From Cupriavidus necator (lineage in GTDB: Bacteria; Pseudomonadota; Gammaproteobacteria; Burkholderiales; Burkholderiaceae): a DNA stretch of 64,000 bases. Every line of letters starts with the position of its first letter. Position 1 is the stretch's first letter. Of this stretch, positions 17,999 to 28,213 are shown one piece after another. A model generated the notes under the pieces. The model was not told where the DNA came from and ran no database searches. It worked only from the letters and a program-made list of their open reading frames with translations. The stretch is taken from assembly GCA_022041995.1 (NCBI GenBank), contig CP074382.1, positions 124,001-188,000 of the forward strand. Direction: 5' to 3'. The translations under genes were made by a program, and so were the position numbers.

Positions 17999-19165
17999 GT
18001 GTAGCGCTCTGTTCTTGATGGAACTTATATGAATTCGGCGTCTCCAATGCCCACACTGCGACACAGCGTGGAGAGAGTGAGTGCGAGTTGCCCCCGAGAT
18101 CATGTTGACCGACGAGGAGCGAACCAATTTGACGAGGCTGGTTCGGTCGAAGCTCACGAGCGTGAGGCTGGCGCAGCGCGCGCGCATTGTGCTGCTGGCC
18201 GCCAACGGAATGCAGAACAAGGACATCGCCGAGCAGTTGGGAGTCGGACGCGTGCAGGTCTCGCGTTGGCGTGAGCGGTATGCGCAATCGGGGCTGGCCG
18301 GTATCGAACGCGACTTGCCGCGCGGTGCGCCGCCGGTGAAGGTGGACACGGCGCGGCTGGTGGAGCTGACCACTCAAACCAAGCCCGTTGCGGCCACGCA
18401 CTGGAGCACGCGCAAGATGGCCGCCGAATTGGGCGTGAGCGCCAGCACCGTCATGCGCCATTGGCACGCCCACGGGTTGAAGCCGCACATCGTGCGCGGC
18501 TTCAAGGTGTCGCGCGATCCGAAGTTCGTCGAGAAGCTCGAAGACATCGTCGGCCTCTACATGTCGCCACCCGAGCACGCGCTGGTGCTGTGCTGCGATG
18601 AGAAGAGCCAGGTGCAGGCGCTGGATCGCACGCAGCCCGGCTTGCCGTTGAAGAAGGGGCGTGCGGCCACCATGACGCACGACTACAAGCGCAACGGCAC
18701 GACCACGCTGTTTGCCGCGCTCAACGTGCTCGATGGCCAGGTCATCGCCCAGTGCCAGCAGCGCCACCGCCATACCGAGTGGCTGAAGTTCCTGCGCAAG
18801 ATCGACCGCGAGACGCCCAAGGACAAAACGCTGCATCTGATCGCAGACAACTACGCCACCCACAAGCATCCTGCGGTGCAGGACTGGCTGGCCAAGCATC
18901 CGCGATTCAACATGCACTTCACGCCCACCTCCGCATCATGGCTGAACATGGTCGAGCGGTTCTTTCGTGACATCACAACCGAGCGACTTCGCCGCGGCGT
19001 ATTCACCAGCGTGCCGGAACTGGTCGACGCCATCAACGAGTACATCGCTCACCACAACACCAACCCCAAGCCGTTCATCTGGACCAAGAGCGCTCGCGAC
19101 ATCCTACAGAAGGTCATTCGTGCCAACCGCCGCTTAAGTTCCAAACAGAATGGAACATTGCACTA
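17997..19165 (+). mobile_element. IS630-family element (IS630-B copy 1)
   Basis: About 1.17 kb flanked by CTAG on both sides (17996-17999, 19163-19166). The left end is TGTAGCGCTCTGTTCTTGAT; the right end (reverse complement) is TGCAATGTTCCATTCTGTTT. Other copies in the window are at 35597, 37398 (deleted) and 59827, and a left-end fragment follows directly at 19164. Confidence 0.9.
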
Positions 19166-19166
19166 G
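18081..19166 (+). CDS. IS630-B transposase, copy 1
   Basis: A 361-residue DDE transposase from a GTG start. The N-terminal HTH region has NKDIAEQLGVGRVQVSRWRE. Catalytic motifs are LVLCCDEKSQVQALDRTQ, HLIADNYATHKHPAVQ and FTPTSASWLNMVERFF. Intact. Variable sites among copies include ATMTHDY/AIMTHDY and DWLAKH/DCLAKH. Confidence 0.92.
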   Translation: MRVAPEIMLTDEERTNLTRLVRSKLTSVRLAQRARIVLLAANGMQNKDIAEQLGVGRVQVSRWRERYAQSGLAGIERDLPRGAPPVKVDTARLVELTTQTKPVAATHWSTRKMAAELGVSASTVMRHWHAHGLKPHIVRGFKVSRDPKFVEKLEDIVGLYMSPPEHALVLCCDEKSQVQALDRTQPGLPLKKGRAATMTHDYKRNGTTTLFAALNVLDGQVIAQCQQRHRHTEWLKFLRKIDRETPKDKTLHLIADNYATHKHPAVQDWLAKHPRFNMHFTPTSASWLNMVERFFRDITTERLRRGVFTSVPELVDAINEYIAHHNTNPKPFIWTKSARDILQKVIRANRRLSSKQNGTLH

Positions 19167-19319
19167 TGTAGCGTTCTGTTCTTGATGGAACGTATATGAA
19201 TTCGGCGTCTCCAATGCCCACACTGCGACACAGCGTGGAGAGAGTGAGTGCGAGTTGCCCCCGAGATCATGTTGACCGACGAGGAGCGAACCAATTTGAC
19301 GAGACTGGTTCGGTCGAAG
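19164..19319 (+). mobile_element. IS630-B left-end fragment, tandem to copy 1
   Basis: Starting at the same CTAG that ends copy 1, the first about 155 bp of IS630-B repeat, up to GGTTCGGTCGAAG. They are then replaced by the IS3-B left end. It is the stump of a second head-to-tail copy. Confidence 0.9.
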
Positions 19320-19369
19320 TGAATCGCCCCGGGTTTTGAGGAGGCTCCAACTCTTGCGAGAATGGAGCC

Positions 19370-19693
19370 ATGAACAAGCAGATCAAGCATTCCCCCGAAG
19401 TCCAAGATCGGGCTGTTCGCCTGGTGCGAGAGCAACTCGGCGAGCATCCTTCGCTATGGGCGGCGGTCCAGGCCATCGCCCCAAAGATTGGGTGCTCGGC
19501 CCATACATTGTTGAAATGGGTCAAGCGTGACCAGGTGGATAGCGGCGAACGCGACGGCGTCACGACGGCAGAGCGAGAGCGCATCAAGGCGCTGGAGCGT
19601 GAAGTCAAGGAATTGCGCCGGGCCAATGAGATTTTGAAGCTGGCCAGTGCGTTTTTCGCCCAGGCGGAGCTCGACCGCCGGCTCAAGTCCTGA
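19370..19693 (+). CDS. IS3-B OrfA
   Basis: A 107-residue HTH_Tnp_1 protein. [20 protein letters not shown] begins a helix-turn-helix unit ([14 protein letters not shown]). A zipper ([20 protein letters not shown]) and [13 protein letters not shown] follow. Typical of IS3 elements of the IS51/IS1222 type. Confidence 0.9.
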   Translation: MNKQIKHSPEVQDRAVRLVREQLGEHPSLWAAVQAIAPKIGCSAHTLLKWVKRDQVDSGERDGVTTAERERIKALEREVKELRRANEILKLASAFFAQAELDRRLKS

Positions 19694-20603
19694 AGGCCTT
19701 CGTCGATGAGCATCGAGATGCCTTCGGGGTCGAGCCGATCTGCAAAGTCTTGCAGATTGCCCCGTCGTGTTACCGACGCCATGCCGCACGGCTTCGTGAT
19801 CCGTCGCGACGTAGCGCCCGTGCAATTCGCGAGAGCGTCTGCGGCCTGCGATCAAGCGGGTCTGGGAGGACAATATGCAGGTCTATGGTGCGGACAAAGT
19901 CTGGAAACAGATGAATCGGGAAGGCATGGCGGTGGCGCGCTGCACGGTCGAACGGCTGATGAAGCAGCTTGGCCTGGCGGAGGTGCGCCGGGGCAAGAAG
20001 AAGCGCACCACAGTGGCCGACGACTCGGTGCCGTGCCCTCTGGATCGCGTCAAGCGCCAGTTCCACGCCACACGGCCCAACCAACAGTGGGTGAGTGATT
20101 TCACCTACGTTTCGACTTGGCAGGGCTGGCTGTACGTGGCCTTCGTGATCGACGTGTTCGCCCGCTGTATTGTTGGCTGGCGCGTCAGCACTTCGATGAC
20201 CACGGACTTCGTTCTGGATGCCTTGGAGCAGGCGCTCTACGCGCGCCATCCCGACAACGACGGGACGCTCATTCACCATTCTGACAGGGGATCGCAATAC
20301 GTCAGCATTCGCTATACCGAGAGGCTTTCTGAAGCCGGCATTGAGCCGTCGGTGGGCAGCCGCGGTGACTCCTACGACAACGCACTGGCTGAGACCATCA
20401 ATGGCCTGTACAAGGCCGAACTGATCCACAGGCGTAGCCCCTGGAAATCCCGCGAGGCCGTGGAGCTTGCAACCTTGGAATGGGTGGCCTGGTTCAACAA
20501 CCACCGCCTGATGGAATACCTCGGCTATATCCCGCCGGCTGAAGCTGAGGCAAACTACTATCGGCAACTCAGCGATACCGCTGCGGCCCCGGCATCAACT
20601 TAA
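19690..20603 (+). pseudogene. IS3-B OrfB transposase, frameshifted near the N-terminus
   Basis: The frame begins FVDEHRDAFGVEPICKVLQI and HAARLRDPS. It shifts near 19835, then continues LRPAIKRVWEDNMQVYGADK to the end (242 residues open from 19875). The DDE core is intact: QWVSDFTYV, HHSDRGSQYVS and SYDNALAETING. Because of the shift a full OrfAB product needs an extra frame change, so the element is probably inactive. Confidence 0.8.
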
Positions 20604-20637
20604 ACAAAACAGCCTCCTCGATTCCCGGGGTGATTCA

Positions 20638-21057
20638 GGAGGATACAGCGGCATACACGGTAGTTTCAGCACTACCGACGTGCACAATACGCTGATTGCC
20701 AGTGGGCCGTCGTTCCGCACTAGCGCTGTCATCTCGAACCCGACTGGCAACGTCGACGTGGCACCGACGGTGGCTTATCTGTTGGGCGTGTCGATGTCGC
20801 AGGCCGACGGCCGCATCCTTAATGAAGCCCTACAGACGCCGGCAAGCATGAGTACGCCTGTGGTCAAGGCCGCAACCATTGCAACCACGGCGCCGGCGAC
20901 CGGCCTAAGTTTTGAGCTGCCGACCGACCCGACCGGTAGTACGAAGGACTTGGCGCTTACGCAGGGTACCTACTCTATCAACTTGGCCGTCAAGGACTTG
21001 ATCGTCGATGGCAAGACCTATCGGTACTTCGACTATGCCAAGGCTGTTCGTCGATAA
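20638..21057 (+). pseudogene. Alkaline phosphatase/phosphodiesterase-family protein, C-terminal fragment
   Basis: Immediately after IS3-B the frame reads GGYSGIHGSFSTTDVHNTLI, then SNPTGNVDVAPTVAYLLGV. These are characteristic of the C-terminal part of secreted type I phosphodiesterase/sulfatase-like enzymes, where the HG and DVHNT residues help form the metal site. At least two thirds of the protein is lost. The end (YRYFDYAKAVRR) overlaps the next gene by 23 bp. Confidence 0.65.
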
Positions 21058-21718
21058 TTGCGGCGCGCTGTTAGTCAGCGCCGCACTCGTATGCTCTTTT
21101 GCGGTCCAGGTTGCCGAGGCTGGACAGTTGACGCCAACCTTCGAATCGGTCTTTCGGGCCGGTGCTGAGCCGGCAGCGCTGTTCTACCGTGCCACGTTCG
21201 AAAGCAAGGATGGCGCGCACACGCTGCAGGTATGGAGGGATGGTCAGATCCGATTGCGCCGTAAAACAGATCAGGCCGTCGACACATACGTGGCCCGCAT
21301 GGCAGCCGACTCGCTCGAATACCAAATGATAGTGGTCGATTACCGCAGGCGCATCACTACTCGTATCAACCGCAACAACTTGATTCGCCTCGGCCACATC
21401 AGCGCCTGGTTTGACTTGGCACATGGCCTGCGGCATCCGGTTGGACGCTATGAGCTTGCCCTTACTCGTGCACCTGTAGGATCGCCGGCGCCATTAACAC
21501 CTTGCCGCTGGTACGCTCTCACGGAGGGTCAGGATACGCACCATATTTGTTGGAGCGCGCGGGCGAATCTACCGATGATGATTTGGTCCGACCGCACAGA
21601 CTCGGTCGTGTGGCGTGTCTCCGAGGTTGATTATGGACCAATTGGCGACGATACCTTTGTACTCCATGATGCCGGTTTTGTGCGCAACGATGCCAACGCG
21701 GACGTCGATCGGGATTAA
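21035..21718 (+). CDS. Secreted hypothetical protein coupled to the phosphatase fragment
   Basis: A 227-residue protein. The ATG at 21035 lies inside the end of the preceding frame, suggesting translational coupling. The signal peptide is MPRLFVDNCGALLVSAALVC followed by SFAVQVAEA. The mature part is beta-rich with repeated VWR/IRLRRK segments and two Cys (PCRWYAL, HHICWSA). I do not recognise the family. Context suggests a partner of the exported phosphatase, now without its upstream enzyme. Confidence 0.65.
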   Translation: MPRLFVDNCGALLVSAALVCSFAVQVAEAGQLTPTFESVFRAGAEPAALFYRATFESKDGAHTLQVWRDGQIRLRRKTDQAVDTYVARMAADSLEYQMIVVDYRRRITTRINRNNLIRLGHISAWFDLAHGLRHPVGRYELALTRAPVGSPAPLTPCRWYALTEGQDTHHICWSARANLPMMIWSDRTDSVVWRVSEVDYGPIGDDTFVLHDAGFVRNDANADVDRD

Positions 21719-21865
21719 CGTGGGTAGGATTCGCGTTGTGTGCCAAGGCAGTTAGAAGTTTTGTTCCTGCGCGCACTATTCTTCGAAGCTGAACTGCGGG
21801 CGAGATTTAATTTAGGTTTCGATCAACTTCTGTCGATTTAATGCCAACGCAGAGAGAGGTAGCCT

Positions 21866-22310
21866 ATGTCTTGGTACGAAAAAACTCCATCCATGTTCCT
21901 TACAGCATGGTCTAGTGCGGCGCGGGAGGTGATTGATTCCTATGCGAAATTTTTTCGCCAGAGTGGTTGATTCAATCAATACTCGCCGGCCTGGCGTTTC
22001 GGTGGCGCGAACATCGATATTCAAATAGGAAAAATTGTTGACGCGCTCAGTGCGCTGTCCAAAACGAATTTAGATGGCACCGGCCCCGAAAGCGCTCGGG
22101 CCAAACAAAGAGTTTCTGGAGAAAGTGGAGGAAATTAAGCAGGTAAGATATGGTACTTTGTCTAGTCGGGTTGATAGCATCAAAGCGGGCCTTATTTCAT
22201 CGAAAGATAGGAATCCGCAGCAGTTTGCACATTTAATGGATGAAATAAATAAACGGCACGATGTGCCATAAAGTCGGCGGGTGGAGTAAGATGGCAAGGG
22301 AGCGCAAGAA
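21866..22310 (+). pseudogene. Degraded paralogue of the hypothetical protein at 49648-50103
   Basis: Fragments in changing frames line up with the intact protein near 50 kb. MSWYEKTPSMFLTAWSSAAR and EVIDSYAKFF match WSKARELVESYASF. PEWLIQSILAGLAFGGANID matches WPEWLNQSILASWCFGG. NPQQFAHLMDEINKR matches YPKQFAHLMNEIDKR. Shifts occur at a TTTTTT run (about 21951) and near 21998. AGAGAGGT precedes the start. Function unknown. Confidence 0.65.
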
Positions 22311-22774
22311 TTTACTTTTAATTTTCTTTTGTAATCGCGCTGCGCCAGTCACCTGACTGAACCAATTGATCCACCTGATTTTGCTACGTAGTAATGATCG
22401 GTTGGCCAACCGCTGTCGGGATTCGATGTGGACCGGTAATTTCCGCTACCGACCGCGTTGTCGGGAGCAGTCAATGAGCAGTCTTGGGCCGACTGGCGCG
22501 CCGGGCATTCATCCAGCATGTATGCGTGCAATTGGGCATACTCTTCGCCAAGTCGGTGCCCTGCCCTTGAAGGATCAGGGAGCGTCTTCTCATCCCCTCT
22601 CATCGATTTGGAAGAATTCACAGAATCATTGAGAGGGCATTATATAGTAGATGTGGCTGCCAGCTTGCTGACAGCATCTCTCGTAATATCGGCAAACTAG
22701 GCGCGTTCCCGGATTGTCGCTTTCTACGCGCAGTCGCACGCTTGCCGGCGCCGTGCGTATCTGAAGCTTCATCT
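22311..22774. other. Intergenic, no confident gene
   Basis: About 460 bp before IS1595-A. A 90-codon minus-strand frame exists (22349-22621) but has no ribosome site or recognisable motif. Confidence 0.5.
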
Positions 22775-23884
22775 CATGCTTATCCGGTTGTCTCCCAAGC
22801 CCTCTACCGATAGTATGTTGGTCATCTGTGCCACCCCGGGGCAACCATGGTTATTGACGTGCTTGACCGAGGCGATCTGCCGTTTCCGGGCTCGCTGCCG
22901 GAGTTTCAGCGGATGTTTCCAGACGAAGCGGCATGCATGGCCTACCTTGAGCGCGCTCGATGGAGCGATGGGTTCATTTGTGACCACTGTGGCTTGCTTG
23001 GTGAGCCGTACCGCTTTGCCAATCGCCCCGGCGTTTTCCGTTGTCGCCATTGCACACGCGACACGAGCCTCACTGCTGGCACCGTCATGGAGCGCACGCA
23101 CACACCGCTGTCGGTTTGGTTCTGGGCGGCGTATCTGGTCGCCAGTCAGACACCTGGCATGTCGGCCGTTCAGTTCCAGCGCCAACTCGGCCTGTCGCGT
23201 TACGAGACCGCCTTCCAGATACTCCACAAGTTGCGCGCCGGCATGGTGCGCCCCGACCAGGATCGGATCGGTGGCAAGCCTGAGGAACACGTCGAGGCCG
23301 ATGAGGCCCACGTCGGTGGGCGTACTCGCGGCAAAGGCAGGGGCGTGCACGACATGGTTCTTGTGGCCGGCGCTGTCGAGGTTCGGCAACGCAAACTTGC
23401 CGGCAGCCGCAACAAACGCAAGAGCGGACGGTATGCCGGACGAGTTCGGCTCGCTCTGGTTCCTGACCGAAGTGCCCGGTCGCTGGGCGGATTCATCGAG
23501 CGTACCGTTGCACCCGGCGCAACCATCATCACCGACGACTGGAACGGTTATGCCAAGCTGGGCGAGCGCGGCTATGGCCATATCGCCATCGCGCAGCGCG
23601 GTGAGATGCAAGTGACCGAATCCTTCCTGCCGATCATTCACCTTGTGTTCTCCAATCTCAAGACCTGGCTGCGCGGAATTCATCACGGTGTCAGCCCGCA
23701 GCACCTGCAAGCCTATCTCAACGAATTCACCTTCCGCTTCAACCGTCGTTTCTATCCCTTCAATGCATTTCGCTCCCTGCTCGGCATCGCTGGTGACGTC
23801 ACCGCGCCGACCTATGCCGAGCTCTATGCCAAAAAATCGCTACCCACTACATCTAGTAGGTTTGGGAGCTAACCGGAAAGCACG
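22775..23884 (+). mobile_element. IS1595-family element (ISXO2-like), copy A, complete
   Basis: 1110 bp with ends CATGCTTATCCGGTTGTCTC and (reverse complement) CGTGCTTTCCGGTTAGCTCC. An 8-bp target duplication CTTCATCT lies at 22767-22774 and 23885-23892, as expected for the family. It carries the only copy here with an uninterrupted transposase. Confidence 0.95.
22847..23872 (+). CDS. IS1595/ISXO2-family transposase, copy A
   Basis: 341 residues. An N-terminal zinc ribbon (CDHCGLLGEPYRF, FRCRHC) precedes the ISXO2 DDE-like core: HVEADEAHVGGRTRGKGRG, TIITDDWNGYAKL and HLVFSNLKTWLRGIHHGV. Codon 96 is TAT (Tyr) here, where copies B and C have TAA. Its DEAHVGG differs from DEAYVGG in the other two. 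Confidence 0.92.
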   Translation: MVIDVLDRGDLPFPGSLPEFQRMFPDEAACMAYLERARWSDGFICDHCGLLGEPYRFANRPGVFRCRHCTRDTSLTAGTVMERTHTPLSVWFWAAYLVASQTPGMSAVQFQRQLGLSRYETAFQILHKLRAGMVRPDQDRIGGKPEEHVEADEAHVGGRTRGKGRGVHDMVLVAGAVEVRQRKLAGSRNKRKSGRYAGRVRLALVPDRSARSLGGFIERTVAPGATIITDDWNGYAKLGERGYGHIAIAQRGEMQVTESFLPIIHLVFSNLKTWLRGIHHGVSPQHLQAYLNEFTFRFNRRFYPFNAFRSLLGIAGDVTAPTYAELYAKKSLPTTSSRFGS

Positions 23885-23892
23885 CTTCATCT

Positions 23893-24409
23893 TTTCGCGC
23901 CAGGCCCGGGCCCATCCTGCCCTAATTGCGCCTGCGAGCGCAGAGAACAACAGACGCGGCACGAGCCGTCGATTTCGAGCGCCAGCCTCTCGACGACAAG
24001 TGTGTCGTGTGGCACTTCCCGAAGCGAGGTGTGAGCGCGCACTGTGACGCCAGAATCAATCTCGAAACTTAGCTGCGAGGCGTTCCGGCCTGGCCTAATG
24101 AACTGGCGGTATCCTTGTCCTCGCAGAGCTGCGACTACCTTCGCCAGCGTGGTCGGCGCTTATTACAAGTGCTCACCCGTCTTGTGTTGGCGAGGCGGCG
24201 GGGATAATTGGCACCGGCTCACCTGTGACGGCCGTTCCGCCTTCTTTTTGAACTTGGATGCTCGATGTCTTTTTTGACCGCGTCGGGCTGCATTTCTTTA
24301 CCGTCGATCGCGTCGCTCGCAATCCGAATGAGCAATGGGCAGCCAAGGAGCAGAGCCGCCGGGCACGGGATGGATGAACCCTCCCGAAATGCCATAGGGC
24401 TAGGAGGCT
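23893..24409. other. Intergenic, no confident gene
   Basis: About 0.5 kb right of IS1595-A with only short overlapping frames and no recognisable motif. Confidence 0.5.
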
Positions 24410-24718
24410 TTATTCCTGGGAAATCAGAAACCGTTCCGGCCGCTTACCTAGCCATGTCGGCGTGCGGCCACGCCCGGACCAGGTCTTGCCAGTCTTCGGA
24501 TCCATGTACTTCGGCGGCAGCGGCCTTTTTTCGGCCGAAGCGGAAGCCACAGCGGCAGGGCGACGGCGGCGGTGCGCGATGTCGTCTTGGGACAATTCGT
24601 ACCGCATCATCAATTCGCGAATCTGTTCGATAACACTTGCAAGCTCGCTGGCACGGGCCTCTTCGATTTGGGCTTCCAGCGCCTGTTTCTGAGCCAGCAA
24701 TTCCTGATATGTTGCCAT
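24410..24718 (-). CDS. H-NS-family nucleoid protein (first paralogue)
   Basis: A 102-residue xenogeneic-silencer-type protein that would bind AT-rich horizontally acquired DNA. The N-terminal oligomerisation helix is MATYQELLAQKQALEAQIEE. A basic linker (AHRRRRPAAVASASAEKRPL) leads to the DNA-binding tail KYMDPKTGKTWSGRGRTPTW. The start ATG (24716-24718) follows GGAAATCGAA. A second paralogue lies 1 kb away on the same strand, about 70 percent identical by eye. Confidence 0.92.
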   Translation of the reverse strand: MATYQELLAQKQALEAQIEEARASELASVIEQIRELMMRYELSQDDIAHRRRRPAAVASASAEKRPLPPKYMDPKTGKTWSGRGRTPTWLGKRPERFLISQE

Positions 24719-25686
24719 TTCGATTTCCAATTTTTCAGTTACTCATGACTTAAACGCAGTTTAAAGAAGACCTGCAAGGAGTCCATCCTCGGTTAGCCGG
24801 CCTCGGCAGGGACTTAATCGCGCAACCTAATTCCTGTCATGTGCCGCTTCCGTGAGTCGCGGCCTTGGCCCTAGCTTTGTTTTACCGAATACCACATCCG
24901 GCGCATAGCCCGCGTTTCGCGGAATGACGTGTCGATAGCGCAAGAGCCCATGCGCGCGGAGCTCATATTCGACACAAATCGAAGGTTTCACGATAACGCC
25001 GCGCGACAAAAACACCACACAGGTAGGCCTACCGTGAGTCGCTACGGTCCCGTCGACCCCACGAAAGCCAAGGGTATCGTGCTGGATGACCTTTCAGCGG
25101 TTGCAATCACCCAGGAAGATGGCCCAGTGGAACGGGGCCGGAATATCCCTACCGCTGGCATAGGCATAGGTAGTGAGCCCAAAACAACAGAAAGACATAT
25201 GGATTCGCGGATGCTTACCAGAGCGTTCTTATGCGGCCAAAACCAAAACGGCAAGAGCATTCCTCACCCAGATGGGATATCATTGGAAACACGGGGGCGG
25301 AACGGTTCCAATCATGGTAAAAACGTCCAAGTGGGCGCACGATTCCCCAAAGGACGACCCGCGGCGAAGCTCGTGATCGCGCCGACTTCCAAGAGCTAGC
25401 AGTGCACGCTCGCGCTCGGTGCAGGCGACCATAGCGCGCCACTTTGGCGCTAATCGGTGTCAATTGACAACGGCTATCGTTCAGCCTGAGAAGTCAAATC
25501 TGCGAGACCAGAGCCGTTACCTGATTTCTTCGTCAACATTTAACGGTCTCTCTATCTGGTTAGAGCCATTTTTCTGCACGCTCTAATGATGTGACAGCCT
25601 GGTTAAAGCTCCGCCACTTGGATATTACGAAATGCCCAGCTTAAGCGATAGCTTGACCGGGCATCTGAACGCCTGTAGGCGAGCCT
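24719..25686. other. Intergenic between two H-NS genes, no confident gene
   Basis: Nearly 1 kb. Frames at 24827-25018 (minus) and 25173-25376 (plus; contains FLTQMGYHWKHGGGTVPIMV) are open but unsupported. The segment just before the second H-NS gene is more AT-rich than its surroundings. Confidence 0.4.
25632..25664 (-). terminator. Putative terminator after the second H-NS gene
   Basis: About 22 bp beyond the stop on the minus strand lies ATGCCCGGTCAAGC, a short loop, then GCTTAAGCTGGGCAT followed by TTCG. It forms an imperfect hairpin capped by an ATGCCC/GGGCAT stem. Confidence 0.45.
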
Positions 25687-26001
25687 TCACTCCTGCGGAA
25701 TCAGAAAACGCTCGGGCCGTTTGCCTAACCAAGCAGGTGCTCGGCCTCGGCCGGACCAAGTCTTCCCGGTCTTAGTATCCATATACTTCGGCGGCAGAGG
25801 TGGCTTTTCGTGCGGCGTTGAAGCAGCACCGGCTGGCCGACCCCGACGGCGCCTGGGCGCGACGTCTTCCGACGACAGGTCGTATTGGCTCATCAGATCG
25901 CGAATCTGTTCGATGACACTGGCAACCTCGCTCGCCCGCGCCTCTTCGAGCTGGGCTTCGATCGCTTGCTTTTGCGCCATCAGTTCTCTATACGTTGCCA
26001 T
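25687..26001 (-). CDS. H-NS-family nucleoid protein (second paralogue)
   Basis: 104 residues. MATYRELMAQKQAIEAQLEE starts the oligomerisation helices. A VAPRRRRGRPAGAA linker leads to the tail KYMDTKTGKTWSGRGRAPAW. The RRGRPAG segment resembles an AT-hook-like minor-groove insert. GGAGG lies just before the ATG. Hetero-oligomers with the neighbouring paralogue are possible. Confidence 0.93.
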   Translation of the reverse strand: MATYRELMAQKQAIEAQLEEARASEVASVIEQIRDLMSQYDLSSEDVAPRRRRGRPAGAASTPHEKPPLPPKYMDTKTGKTWSGRGRAPAWLGKRPERFLIPQE

Positions 26002-27090
26002 TTTAGCCTCCGGTTTTCGCTTGACTTCTGACTTATACGCATTTTAGAGTCAGCCCGCAAGGGTTTGTGTTCTCTTTCATACAAGAAATGTTGTAAAGCC
26101 TTCAAAGAAAGGGTGTGCCGCTTTGGAACTTGCACCCGATACAGGACCCCAGGGCAGCGTCATCATGTCGAACCCAACCGGCGCTCCTTAACGCAAATTG
26201 GTCGCGGAAACGGGTACGCCGCCCTAGGCGGGAATCAATGGGGGACGATGTCCTGCTCCACGGATGCACATTTCAAGTGTCTGTCTGTGCTTCAGGCGGC
26301 TGCTCCGTCCGAGCATCGCCAACAACGGCCCAAGCGGTCATACAACGCGACTCAGACTCCGTGGCGTGGATGTGAAGACAAAATGGGGGTGTAAGTCCAT
26401 CACCAACGGAGTAGAAGAACCCCGGTTTGAGCCAGAGGCTTGATAAGGCTAGAACTGGAAAAAACCTCACAGTTCGGGAGCAGCTTCATACCATTGCCGC
26501 ACGCGTCGGGAGTAGTCTCGCATTTCTGGTTCGGTGAAACTAAGCGTCTTTGAAGGCAAGCGCTGCTGCGCCGCAGCACAGGGTAGCTTGATACCCACGA
26601 AGAAAGCGTTTAACTTTAAGGCCCGGTGTGGGCTTTCAATGCGTGTCCTCCCAACGATGCCTCCACTGCCATTCCCACCTTCCTCAATGGAACACAATCC
26701 CATGGACCCATGGATCGTAGGTTCATTAACAATGGGGAGCGACGTGCTAAGTCCGCATGAATCGCGGCGCTATTGTTTCTTGGCGACGCGCAACAGATTT
26801 TCGATCTCGAACCCGAGCAATTGGATACCCTGTTGGCACAAAAGCTAGTCACGATGGAACATTGGCATTACAGCGTCAATGTCTAGCCGTCGACTGACGC
26901 CTCAGGGACTTTCCGTGCTCAGCGCCGTGCGCCGCATTCGGTAAGAGTGTGACGGAGCGCAAACAGTCATCGCACAGTGGCCGGGCGGTCGCCCCGCCGT
27001 CGTGAGCAGTGCGCCGCAAGCGCCGTGCGTACGACCATCGTGGCGAGGAGTTCTTCTTCAAAATCAAGGCAGTATTTTCAAGAATGCTTC
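26002..27090. other. Intergenic, no confident gene
   Basis: About 1.1 kb before IS1595-B. A minus-strand frame at 26467-26703 ends MRDYSRRVRQWYEAAPEL and looks protein-like but lacks a ribosome site or known motif. The rest is short frames. Confidence 0.4.
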
Positions 27091-28156
27091 CGTGCTTATC
27101 CGGTTAGCTCCCAAACCTACTAGATGTAGTGGGTAGGGATTTTTTGGCATAGAGCTCGGCATAGGTCGGCGCGGTGACGTCACCAGCGATGCCGAGCAGG
27201 GAGCGAAATGCATTGAAGGGATAGAAACGACGGTTGAAGCGGAAGGTGAATTCGTTGAGATAGGCTTGCAGGTGCTGCGGGCTGACACCGTGATGAATTC
27301 CGCGCAGCCAGGTCTTGAGATTGGAGAACACAAGGTGAATGATCGGCAGGAAGGATTCGGTCACTTGCATCTCACCGCGCTGCGCGATGGCGATATGGCC
27401 ATCGCCGCGCTCGCCCAGCTTGGCATAACCGTTCCAGTCGTCGGTGATGATGGTTGCGCCGGGTGCAACGGTACGCTCGATGAATCCGCCCAGCGACCGG
27501 GCACTTCGGTCAGGAACCAGAGCGAGCCGAACTCGTCCGGCATACCGTCCGCTCTTGCGTTTGTTGCGGCTGCCGGCAAGTTTGCGTTGCCGAACCTCGA
27601 CAGCGCCGGCCACAAGAACCATGTCGTGCACGCCCCTGCCTTTGCCGCGAGTACGCCCACCGACGTAGGCCTCATCGGCCTCGACGTGTTCCTCAGGCTT
27701 GCCACCGATCCGATCCTGGTCGGGGCGCACCATGCCGGCGCGCAACTTGTGGAGTATCTGGAAGGCGGTCTCGTAACGCGACAGGCCGAGTTGGCGCTGG
27801 AACTGAACGGCCGACATGCCAGGTGTCTGACTGGCGACCAGTTACGCCGCCCAGAACCAAACCGACAGCGGTGTGTGCGTGCGCTCCATGACGGTGCCAG
27901 CAGTGAGGCTCGTGTCGCGTGTGCAATGGCGACAACGGAAAACGCCGGGGCGATTGGCAAAGCGGTACGGCTCACCAAGCAAGCCACAGTGGTCACAAAT
28001 GAACCCATCGCTCCATCGAGCGCGCTCAAGGTAGGCCATGCATGCCGCTTCGTCTGGAAACATCCGCTGAAACTCCGGCAGCGAGCCCGGAAACGGCAGA
28101 TCGCCTCGGTCAAGCACGTCAATAACCATGGTTGCCCCGGGGTGGCACAGATGACA
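27091..28156 (-). mobile_element. IS1595-family element copy B, truncated, transposase with nonsense codon
   Basis: One end is intact (CGTGCTTATCCGGTTAGCTC at 27091); the other is cut about 45 bp short by the IS3-A copy 2 left end at 28157. The transposase (start at 28129) is stopped at codon 96 (TAA); the downstream frame 27104-27817 is otherwise intact with EADEAYVGG and TDDWNGYAKL. Inactive. Confidence 0.9.
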
Positions 28157-28213
28157 GAGGTGGCGCCGGAAATTCGGACAGTCGGATAAATGGAAGAGCT
28201 GGGGTCTGAGCCG

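Larger units (their letters stand above)
19320..20637 (+). mobile_element. IS3-family element (IS3-B)
   Basis: A 1318-bp element with inverted repeats: left TGAATCGCCCCGGGTTTTGA, right (reverse complement) TGAATCACCCCGGGAATCGA. The flanks differ (IS630-B fragment left, phosphatase tail right) and no target duplication is seen, which implies a deletion or recombination at this element. Confidence 0.9.

Noticed and set aside
17772..18917. 381-codon antisense frame across IS630-B (also at 35564, 37646, 59764)
   Set aside because: Mirrors the transposase codons; no ribosome site or family motifs, and it breaks wherever the element ends.
22776..23710. Long antisense frames (279 and 313 codons) across IS1595 copies
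   Set aside because: They are shadows of the high-GC ISXO2 transposase, recur in every copy and show no domain.
26065..26394. Plus-strand frames in the 26.0-26.4 kb gap
   Set aside because: No ribosome site, no motif and overlapping alternatives; treated as intergenic.
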